Positions 1 through 7,400 of a stretch of 26,422 nt of DNA are shown piece after piece. The position numbers and the translations under genes were made by a program. The notes under the pieces were generated by a model, which was not told the origin of the DNA, did not search any database, and was given only the letters and a program-made list of their open reading frames with translations. The DNA is from Planctomycetaceae bacterium (GTDB lineage Bacteria; Planctomycetota; Planctomycetia; Pirellulales; Pirellulaceae). Each line of letters opens with the position of its first letter. The first letter of the stretch is position 1. The stretch lies in assembly GCA_022614795.1 (NCBI GenBank), contig JAKEHX010000439.1, positions 1 to 26,422 of the forward strand, written 5' to 3'.

Positions 1-603
1 GTCGCCGTGGGAAATGAAGCGGCCAGCGTGCTCAAGGGAGCGGTGACCGCCAAGACCGACCTCGCCGCGCGGCGCGGCACCTTCGAAACGAATTACCGCG
101 GCACGGCTTATGTACTCGACGCGATGACGAACAATCCGGGTGCAGCTGGCGGGGCCCTAACCGATCGGCGCGGCCGGCTGGCGGGGCTCTTGGGAAAGGA
201 ACTGCGCAGCTCGCTCACGAACCTCTGGCTGGACTATGCAATTCCCGTCAGCGAGATCGTGACCCCCGTCGAAGAAATCATCGCTGGCAAGTTCCGCCCA
301 ATGCCGCGCGACGAAGGAGTCAAGAAGCCCAAAGAGGCCCACACGCTGGAGCTGTTGGGCATTCATCTCGTGCCTGATTTCCTCCCGAAAACGCCCCCAT
401 TTGTAGAAGGCGTGAAGCTCGGCTCGCCGGCTGCCAAGGCGGGCATTCGCCCCGACGATTTGATCCTGTTCGTCAACCAGCGAGTCGCGCCGTCGTGCAA
501 GCAGCTCGCCGACGAGCTGACCTTTATCGATCGGCTCGATCTTGTGAAGCTGACGATTCAGCGCGGGCAGGAGCTGATCGAAGTCTCGCTGGAAGTGGAG
601 TGA
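1..603 (+). CDS. DegP/HtrA-like PDZ protein, catalytic Ser replaced (5' truncated)
   Basis: This is the C-terminal part of a trypsin-like HtrA/DegP-family protein; the reading frame is open from base 1, so the true start lies upstream. The visible 200 codons contain the end of a chymotrypsin-fold domain: an AVGN motif at codons 3-6, and NPGAAGGAL where active family members have NPGNSGGPL. One PDZ domain follows at about codons 116-198, with LGSPAAKAGIRPDDLILFVN as its typical core. The residue aligned with the catalytic serine is Ala (codon at 145-147), so proteolysis is unlikely. Family members normally act in the envelope on misfolded proteins; here a binding or scaffold role is inferred. 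The His and Asp positions are outside the window. The next gene, a paralogue, starts 7 bases after this stop, suggesting an operon. Confidence 0.85.
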   Translation, partial: VAVGNEAASVLKGAVTAKTDLAARRGTFETNYRGTAYVLDAMTNNPGAAGGALTDRRGRLAGLLGKELRSSLTNLWLDYAIPVSEIVTPVEEIIAGKFRPMPRDEGVKKPKEAHTLELLGIHLVPDFLPKTPPFVEGVKLGSPAAKAGIRPDDLILFVNQRVAPSCKQLADELTFIDRLDLVKLTIQRGQELIEVSLEVE

Positions 604-609
604 TTGCCG

Positions 610-2595
610 ATGCGTTCCTGGCACTGGTTAACTACGCTGTCGATGGTATTTGTCGCGGCGTCTTTGCCGGCCCAGGACGACCTGGAGGGGCTCGAAGAAC
701 AAGCCATCCGGTCGGCGGTGGCAGCGGTGGCGCCGTCGGTCGTTCGCATCGAAACGATCGGTGGTTTGGAGCGTGTCGGCCAGGTCCTCGTGGGAACCGG
801 CCCGACCAGCGGCCTGGTAGTTTCCGACGACGGCTTCATCGTCTCCAGCGCGTTCAACTTCATCCAGCAGCCGACGTCGATCCTCGTCACGCTCCCCGGA
901 GGACAGCGGACCACGGCCAGGATCGTCGCCCGCGATCACGCCCGGATGATCGTGCTGCTCAAGGTCAACAGCGAGTCAAAGCTGCCGGTCCCCGTTGCCG
1001 TGCCGCGGAGCGAAGTGTCGGTCGGCCAATGGTCGATCGCGGTCGGCCGGACTTACGATCAGCCCGAGCCCAATCTCTCGGTCGGCGTGATCTCGGCCAC
1101 CAACCGCGTCTGGGGAAAAGCGATCCAAACCGACGCCAAGATCTCGCCCAGCAATTATGGCGGTCCGCTGATCGACATTCACGGCCGCGTTCTCGGCGTG
1201 CTCGTGCCCTTGTCGCCGCAGACCCGGCCCCAGGAGAGCGGAGCTGGCGAAATCGCTGGAGCCGAATGGTACAACTCGGGCATCGGCTTTGCCGTGCCGC
1301 TGGCCGAAATCAACGAGCGGCTCGCGGCGCTCAAGGCCGGTAAAGACCTGCATGCGGGGCTGTTGGGCATCTCGTTCAAACCCGGCGATATTTATTCCCT
1401 GCCCGCGGAGATCGCCGCCGCCCAGCCTGGATCGCCGGCGTACAAGGCGGGGGTCAAGGCGGGCGACACGATCGTTGAAATCGACGGGCACAAGATCGTC
1501 CGCCAGGCTCAGTTGAGGCAAGTCCTGGGAACGCGCTATGCCGGCGACAAGGTCCATCTTGTCTTGAAGCGTGGCGACGCCAGCATCGAAGCAACTGCCG
1601 AGCTGGTCGAAAAGCTCGACCCGTATCAGCATCCGTTCCTCGGCATCCTGCCGCTTCGCGCCACGACCGAACCCGGCGTGGCTGTCCGCTATGTCTATCC
1701 TGGCAGTCCAGCCGCCGAAGCCGGTATTCAGCCCGCCGATCGCATCGTAGCGCTCACGCCGGCCGGATCGGCGGAGGTCGCTGTCGCTGACGCAACCGCC
1801 CTGCGGACCGCCGTTGCCAATCTCGAGCCAAAGACAAAAGTCTCGCTGAAGGTAATGCGCGGCGACCAGACGCTGGCCTTTGAGCTGCTGCCGGCGAAGT
1901 TGCCCACGGAGATTCCTGGCGAATTGCCCCCGGCCTTGGCCCAAGCGCCTGCCGATCCGGCCGAAAAGCCCGCGACCGGCGTGATCGAGATCAAGTTGCC
2001 TGAAGAGGCCAGCCAGTGCCTCGCACTCGTGCCCGACAACTATCATCCGCAAGTTTCCCATGGCCTGGTCGTCGTGCTGCACGCTCCCGGTGAGATTGAC
2101 AAAGCCGCCTTCGAGGCCCGCTGGAAGCCCATCTGCCAGACCCACCGGCTCATTGCCCTGGCGCCGATGTCCGCCAAATCCGACAAATGGGAACCAACGG
2201 AAGCCGACTTTATTCGCAAGACCATCGACGATTGTGTCACTCACCATAACATCGATCCGACCCGCATCGTTGCGTATGGCTACCAAGCCGGCGGCTCGAT
2301 GGCCTGGCTCGTCGCATTCAACCATCTCGACCGCGTGCGAGCAGTCATTGCCATCGACGCACTGCCGCCCGCACGCGCGAAAACCCCCGAGAACGATCCT
2401 GTGAATCGATTGGCAATTTTTCTGGGCACTGCCGACAAATCAACGACGGCAGCCGCCACGAAAGCACTCGTGGCCCGGCTCGAATCGGCCAGATTCCCAA
2501 TCAGCCAAAAGGCGTTGGGCGACCAGCCGCGCGAACTAACGGCAGAAGAGCTGGCAGAGCTGGGCCGCTGGATCGACGCCCTGGACCGGATCTGA
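610..2595 (+). CDS. Secreted pseudoprotease with two PDZ domains and an inactive alpha/beta-hydrolase domain
   Basis: A 661-residue protein. I chose the ATG at 610 because GGAG at 597-600 sits 9 bases upstream; the in-frame TTG at 604 would leave only 3 bases. A signal peptide covers about residues 1-20 (cleavage near SLPA-QDD). Domains: trypsin-like fold about 22-245, PDZ1 about 250-335, PDZ2 about 340-430, Pro/Ala-rich linker, alpha/beta-hydrolase (dienelactone hydrolase/PHB-depolymerase-like) about 458-661. By eye alignment to DegP, the catalytic His is Phe82 (SSAFNF), the Asp is Met113 (RMIVLLKV) and the Ser is Tyr183 (SPSNYGGPL). In the hydrolase domain the nucleophile elbow GxSxG reads GYQAG with Gln559, and no histidine follows Asp609, so that triad is broken too. 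The frame is intact and the folds look well kept, which argues against ordinary decay. It is probably co-transcribed with the upstream paralogue. A scaffold or sensor role in the envelope is inferred. Confidence 0.85.
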   Translation: MRSWHWLTTLSMVFVAASLPAQDDLEGLEEQAIRSAVAAVAPSVVRIETIGGLERVGQVLVGTGPTSGLVVSDDGFIVSSAFNFIQQPTSILVTLPGGQRTTARIVARDHARMIVLLKVNSESKLPVPVAVPRSEVSVGQWSIAVGRTYDQPEPNLSVGVISATNRVWGKAIQTDAKISPSNYGGPLIDIHGRVLGVLVPLSPQTRPQESGAGEIAGAEWYNSGIGFAVPLAEINERLAALKAGKDLHAGLLGISFKPGDIYSLPAEIAAAQPGSPAYKAGVKAGDTIVEIDGHKIVRQAQLRQVLGTRYAGDKVHLVLKRGDASIEATAELVEKLDPYQHPFLGILPLRATTEPGVAVRYVYPGSPAAEAGIQPADRIVALTPAGSAEVAVADATALRTAVANLEPKTKVSLKVMRGDQTLAFELLPAKLPTEIPGELPPALAQAPADPAEKPATGVIEIKLPEEASQCLALVPDNYHPQVSHGLVVVLHAPGEIDKAAFEARWKPICQTHRLIALAPMSAKSDKWEPTEADFIRKTIDDCVTHHNIDPTRIVAYGYQAGGSMAWLVAFNHLDRVRAVIAIDALPPARAKTPENDPVNRLAIFLGTADKSTTAAATKALVARLESARFPISQKALGDQPRELTAEELAELGRWIDALDRI

Positions 2596-2737
2596 GTCCC
2601 GCCCTGCCTTCCCATCTTCGCCATTTGCGCTTGGTATCTTGCCTGGAACGTGAATCCAAGCAATCCATGCCGGTCGCGGAAAGCCTGGCAAACTTTTCCG
2701 TCTATGCCAATCAGACTTGATTTAACGACATTGACGG

Positions 2738-2766
2738 CCGATCCCTACCATCGGGCTTTTTTTTTT
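2738..2766 (+). terminator. Short hairpin plus T10: terminator or leader attenuator
   Basis: A 5-bp stem (CCGAT 2738-2742 with ATCGG 2750-2754) and a 7-base loop are followed by GC and ten T's (2757-2766). The stem is weak but the T-tract is long. It lies 142 bases after the pseudoprotease stop and only 20 bases before the outer-membrane protein ATG. It could terminate the upstream operon, with a later-starting promoter for the next gene, or attenuate transcription into it. The 191-base gap from 2596 to 2786 holds nothing else I can support. Confidence 0.4.
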
Positions 2767-2786
2767 ACACATGGGGGGATTTTTCT

Positions 2787-3983
2787 ATGCACGCAAAGCC
2801 GTTTGTCCTGGCGGCCATTCTGGCTGCCTTAGCGGGAGCAGGGAACACAGCCCTCGCTCAGTATGGTCCTTCGCCTTATGGCTATCCGCCGTCTTACGGC
2901 CCGATGATGGGGCCCGGCATGATGGGGCCGGCGACCATGCCGGGCATGTACGGCCCGGCGGGCGTCGCGTCGGCCGGCTATATGGGTGGGGGGCCCGTCC
3001 AAGGCCCCGGTCCGAGTTGCGATGCGGGCTACTCCAAGGGCGGATGCGCCGACGACTGCTGTGGCGGCGGATACACGCACTGCTGGAGTGTCTTCGGCGA
3101 GTTCCTGTACATGCGGCCGCGTGACGCCGAAGTCGCCTACGCCGTGCCAATCGACGGCAACATCACCGACCCCAGCGACCCGGTCTTCCAGGTCGGAGAG
3201 GTCCAGGTGGTCGATCCCGATTTTCAGCCCGGTTTCCGCGCCGGCTTCACGCGCACTTGCAGCGAATGCGCCCTCGTCGCGGTGACCTATGCTCAGCTCG
3301 ACGCGGACGCCAACGACACGCTGGTCCTGCCGGGCGGCAGTAACTTCCTGGCCCGCTCGCTCGTCAGTCCGCTGCCGATCAATGCGGCCGTCGATGGGCT
3401 CGACGCCGAGGCCCACTTGTTCGTCCAGTTCAAAACATTGGACGTGGACTTCAAGAACTTGATTTCCTATTGCGACGACTATCGCGTGGCCTTCGTGGTC
3501 GGCGCCCGCTTTGCCAAGCTCAATCAGGAATTCGACGCACTCTTCACGGTCCAAGGCTTTGAAACCGTCGAAACCGACGTGGAATTCGAAGGCGCCGGCA
3601 TCAAGCTCGGGCTCGAGGCCGAACGCTTCGCCCGCTGCAGCAAGTGCTTTGTCTACGGCAAAGGCGACGTTTCGTTCCTGGGCGGTGAATCGCGGGCCAC
3701 GTACTTCGGCACCAACCAGGCCGACGCGGCGATCGTCGATACGTCGTGGGAGGCCGGACGCGTGGTCACTATCACCAGCGTCGAGGCGGGCCTGGGCTGG
3801 CAGAACCACTGCGGCAACCTGCGGCTCTCGGCCGGCTATTCGTTCAGCACCTGGTACAACATCACCAGGACCAATGAGTGGATCAACGCCGTCCAGAAGA
3901 ACAACTTCGCCGACGAGTCGGACAACCTGTTCGGCTTCATGAGCTTCGACGGCATCAACGCCCGCATCGAAGTGTTGTGGTAA
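2787..3983 (+). CDS. Lpg1974/BBP7-type outer-membrane beta-barrel protein, cysteine-rich
   Basis: A 398-residue secreted protein. The ATG at 2787 follows GGGGGGA (2773-2779) by 7 bases. A Sec signal peptide covers residues 1-24 (cleavage at TALA-Q). Next comes a low-complexity Tyr/Gly/Pro/Met segment (25-76), a cysteine cluster (Cys78, 87, 91, 92, 99) and a barrel-like domain from about Trp100 that begins with FGEFLYMRP and ends in a C-terminal Trp, as many outer-membrane proteins end in an aromatic residue. This matches the Lpg1974 pore-forming family that is expanded in planctomycetes (there often called BBP7). CxxC pairs occur at 158-161 (CSEC) and 284-287 (CSKC), with single Cys at 229 and 342. 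The role as an outer-membrane porin or structural protein is inferred from the family. It ends at a strong terminator, so it is probably its own transcription unit. Confidence 0.75.
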   Translation: MHAKPFVLAAILAALAGAGNTALAQYGPSPYGYPPSYGPMMGPGMMGPATMPGMYGPAGVASAGYMGGGPVQGPGPSCDAGYSKGGCADDCCGGGYTHCWSVFGEFLYMRPRDAEVAYAVPIDGNITDPSDPVFQVGEVQVVDPDFQPGFRAGFTRTCSECALVAVTYAQLDADANDTLVLPGGSNFLARSLVSPLPINAAVDGLDAEAHLFVQFKTLDVDFKNLISYCDDYRVAFVVGARFAKLNQEFDALFTVQGFETVETDVEFEGAGIKLGLEAERFARCSKCFVYGKGDVSFLGGESRATYFGTNQADAAIVDTSWEAGRVVTITSVEAGLGWQNHCGNLRLSAGYSFSTWYNITRTNEWINAVQKNNFADESDNLFGFMSFDGINARIEVLW

Positions 3984-4050
3984 CGGCGAACATCGATTGG
4001 CGGCTCACCTGCGTGAGGCCGCGTGCATCCAGACAGCCCCCAGAAATCCC

Positions 4051-4086
4051 AGCCGAGCCGGCCTCCCAAGACCGGCTCGGTTTTTT
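4051..4086 (+). terminator. Strong intrinsic terminator
   Basis: A perfect 9-bp GC-rich stem (CCGAGCCGG 4053-4061 with CCGGCTCGG 4072-4080) and a 10-base loop are followed directly by six T's (4081-4086). It lies 68 bases after the outer-membrane protein stop and insulates the giant gene from upstream transcription. Confidence 0.88.
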
Positions 4087-4279
4087 CGTTTCTTGATTTA
4101 GCCCGGCACTGCGTACTCAAGCGCCAAGTTGGCCCGCACACTTTCTGTTTTCTTGGGCCAGCGTCCAAATTGCACGATTTGGCATATTTCCCGTGCTTTT
4201 TCGGGGATATCACGGCCGCCGCTGTAGAAGCCCCTCCCCGAATCTGCATAAATTCTGTGGAAATTCATGCATCGCTAGC

Positions 4280-4309
4280 TTGACGCTGGTTGTTTCGCGT
4301 GGTTAACAT
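4280..4309 (+). promoter_or_regulatory. Candidate sigma70-type promoter for the giant gene
   Basis: TTGACG at 4280-4285 matches the -35 consensus at 5 of 6 positions, and TAACAT at 4304-4309 matches the -10 at 4 of 6, with an 18-base spacer. Transcription would start near 4316, giving a leader of about 130 bases. This was found by eye; planctomycete promoter consensus is poorly defined, so confidence is modest. Confidence 0.35.
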
Positions 4310-4326
4310 TTCCCCCAGTTTGCCGA

Positions 4327-4351
4327 GATTACCGGCGAGAGGTCGGTAATC
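4327..4351 (+). promoter_or_regulatory. Leader stem-loop upstream of the giant gene
   Basis: GATTACCG (4327-4334) pairs perfectly with CGGTAATC (4344-4351). A G-T and a C-G pair extend the stem to 10 bp and close a 5-base GAGAG loop. No T-tract follows, so it is not a terminator. If the candidate promoter is right, it sits about 11 bases from the mRNA 5' end, where a stem-loop could slow decay of a very long message. That role is inferred. Confidence 0.45.
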
Positions 4352-4429
4352 CGCGGCGGCCCGTGCCTTCGTTCTAATCTGCATTTTCCGACTGGCGTTT
4401 GCCACGCGCCCAGTCTGTGCCTGCTGGAC

Positions 4430-4435
4430 AAGGAG
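4430..4435 (+). promoter_or_regulatory. Ribosome binding site fixing the GTG start of the giant gene
   Basis: AAGGAG lies 9 bases before the GTG at 4445. It is the only strong site near the start of the frame, and the planctomycete N-terminal motif begins about 40 codons downstream, which supports this non-ATG start. Confidence 0.75.
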
Positions 4436-4444
4436 TTTCCCGCC

Positions 4445-7400
4445 GTGAAGACCACCACTCTCAATCGCAGTCTGCGCCGTCGCTCCAGTCACCACAAGCG
4501 CCGCTCGTTCCTTGGCGGCTGGCAATCCTTGTCCGAAGCGCGTTTCGGCCGGCGGCTGCGAGTCGAGCAGCTCGAAGACCGCCGTGTGCTGGCGGTCTTC
4601 AGCAATCCTGCCGCGATCACCATCAACGACAACGCGGTGGCCGCGCCCTATCCGTCAACGATCAACGTCGCGACACCGAACGTGACGGCGTCGATCGTCG
4701 ACGTCAATGCGACGCTGACGAACATCTCGCACACGTTTCCCGATGACATCGGCGCCTTGCTGGTTTCGCCGTCGGGCGCGAAGGTGCGCCTGATGGCCGA
4801 TGTTGGTTCTGGCGCGGACATTCTGAATGTCACGCTGACGTTTGACGACGAAGCCGCTGGAGGGCTGCCGGATGACGCCCAGATCGTCAGCGGTTCGTTC
4901 GATCCGACGACGGGGGTTATTTTGGGGCCCAGCAATGCGACCCCAGCGAACTTTCCCGCGCCCGCTCCTGCGTCGCCGTATTCCGGCGTGATGTCCGCAT
5001 TTGACGGAGTCAGCGCTAGCGGAACATGGAATCTCTTCGTCCTGGACGACACTGTCGGGGACAGCGGTTCCATCGCGGCCGGCTGGAGCCTGAACATTCA
5101 ACTCGGCGGAAACGTCGCCATTAGCGCCGGCGTGGCAGCCAACAACGGGGTCGCTGACAATTTCAACATCGTCTATACCGCCACGAACCTCCAGGTAACA
5201 GTCAACGGCACGCTGGTCTTCGACGAGCCGCACGCCGGGGTGACCAGCCTGACGATCCTTGGCTCGAGTGACGTGGACAACGTCACGATCGACGGGAACG
5301 ACATACTGACCGACATTCCGATCAGTATGGGCGGCGCGGTCGGCAACGATACGCTCGACATCGACGACCTGCGCATTGAGGGCGCGCCCGGCGATGCCTT
5401 CACGGCCGATAGCTTCAGTTCGGTCGATATCTTCAGCAGCACCTTCAGCAATAACCTCGCCGGCGACGGCATCCATTTGACCAACAACGGCGCGGTCGTT
5501 TTCAATCAGGTGACCGCGAGCGGCAACGACCCCGGCGTATTCGTAAGCGGCGCGGCCTCGTTCTCCGATACGGACGGCGTCTTTTCGAACAACAATGACC
5601 ACGGCATCCAACTCATCGACATCGCGGGCAACGTCACGCTCGTCCGCACGATCGCCGACAACAACGACGCTGACAACGACGGCACCGCGGGCGATGGCCT
5701 GAACGCCACCGCCAGCCTCAATCCAACGGCGATCGGCGGCAATCTGCTCATCCAGGGCGGCCGCTTCCGCGACAGCGGCGGCGCGGGCGACCATCAGGAG
5801 CGCGGCGTGTTCGTGGCGTCGATTGCCGGCAGCGTCACCATGGAAAGCTCCGGCGGCACAGCCATGGCCGTCACCGGCAACGAGCAGGACGGCGTGCGGA
5901 TTGTGGACGGCGGCACGACGGCCACGTTCACAGGCGGCAGCTACAGCAACAACGGCGGCGATGGCCTGGAGATTGACAGCTTCAGCGGCGCCGTTTCGTT
6001 CAGCGGCGGACTGCAAGCCAATAGCAACACGGATGACGGCATCGACCTGTCCGGGGCGGCCTCGCTCAGCGTTACGAGCGCAGTGGGCGCCTCGAACAAT
6101 GGCGACGACGGCCTGGAGGCGAACTCGATTACCGGCGCGGTGGCCATCAGCACTAGCGCGTTCAACGACAACGGACAGATCAATCCTACGGGCGATGGCA
6201 TTGAACTTGTCACCATCGGCGGGGCGGTCACGCTCAACGCCGTTTTGGCCGGCGGCAACGATCCAGGCGTCTTCGTCAACGGCGCCGCTTCCTACAGCGA
6301 CACCGGCGGCATCTACAACGGCAACGACAATCACGGCATCCAGCTTCTCAACATCACCGGTGCGGTCACGCTGACCAACGTCACGGCCCAGGAAAACGAC
6401 GCCGACGAAAACGGCACCGGCGACGGCGTGAACATGGACAACATCGGCGGCCCCGTGGTCATTCTCGGCGGCACCTACAGCGACCCCGACGTCGATGCCG
6501 ACGACCAGCAGAACGGCATCGTGGTAACCGATACAGTCGGCGTCGGCACTGCCCGCGTTTTCATCGGCAACGACGGCGCAACAATTTCCGCTGTCGCCGC
6601 CTCGGGCAACGTGGACGACGGCATCGACCTGGACGACGTCCTCTCCGCTTCGCTGGATACCGTCACCGCCAATAACAACGGCAACTTCGGCTTTGAGATT
6701 TCCAACGTCGGCGCCTCGTATGGCGTCATTCTGAGTGACCTGACACTCGCCGGAAACACGACCGCTGGCGGCGACATAAATACTGCACCCGCCCTGACTT
6801 ATAACACGAACAAGGCCGCCACCGGGACTGTGGCGGACACAGTCGTCGTCACGACGTCGACGATCCAGCGCACCGTCCCCGCCCAGCAGATCATCAATTA
6901 CGCGGCCCTGGGGAGCATGCAGATCTTGACGGCCTTGGGCAACGACACGATCGATGTCCAGGGCACTGGCACAGTCGGGCCGGGCCTGAACAGTTTCGTG
7001 GGAGGCGCCGGCAACGACACAATCACCGTCGCCGGCAGCAATCTGGCTGCTCAGGTTCACGGTGTGTTTGGTGACTCGCGAAATGATGTACTCGTCGCCA
7101 ATACGACCGGTGCCGTCATCATTGGCAGCATTATCACGCCCAGCGCCGCCGAGGGCAACGACGAGTTCATCCTCAATGTCACCGCCAACATCACTGCCAC
7201 CGTGCTCGAAATCAACGGCAATGGCAACGCCCCAGCAGGTGTGGCCAACTCGGCCAACCGCGACCGCCTGACAATCAACAACGCCGGTCTCGTTTCTGCT
7301 TTGACCTTTGACTGGTCCATCGCCGGTGCCTTTGATACGCGGATCACCGGCTTCGCGATTGCGGTCGATATCATCGACACAGAGACCGTTCAGTATGAAG

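Larger units (their letters stand above)
3984..4444 (+). other. 461-base intergenic region upstream of the giant gene
   Basis: It holds the terminator of the outer-membrane protein gene, a candidate promoter, a leader hairpin and the ribosome binding site of the giant gene, each listed separately. Between 4087 and 4279 I see only a loose inverted repeat (TTGGCCC at 4129-4135 against GGGCCA at 4155-4160) with a 19-base loop. No convincing small ORF is present. Confidence 0.7.

Noticed and set aside
604..609. TTG start for the pseudoprotease directly after the upstream stop
   Set aside because: The GGAG site is only 3 bases away from the TTG but 9 from the ATG at 610, and the ATG gives a cleaner signal peptide.
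976..2325. 449-codon minus-strand frame across the pseudoprotease
   Set aside because: The plus frame has clear domains and a signal peptide; the minus frame has no recognisable motif and is compositionally an antisense shadow.
2731..2736. TTGACG as a -35 box for the outer-membrane protein gene
   Set aside because: No acceptable -10 follows at 16-18 bases; the sequence there is the T-tract of the hairpin.
4129..4160. TTGGCCC/GGGCCA inverted repeat upstream of the giant gene
   Set aside because: The stem is short, the loop is 19 bases and there is no T-tract, so it is likely chance.
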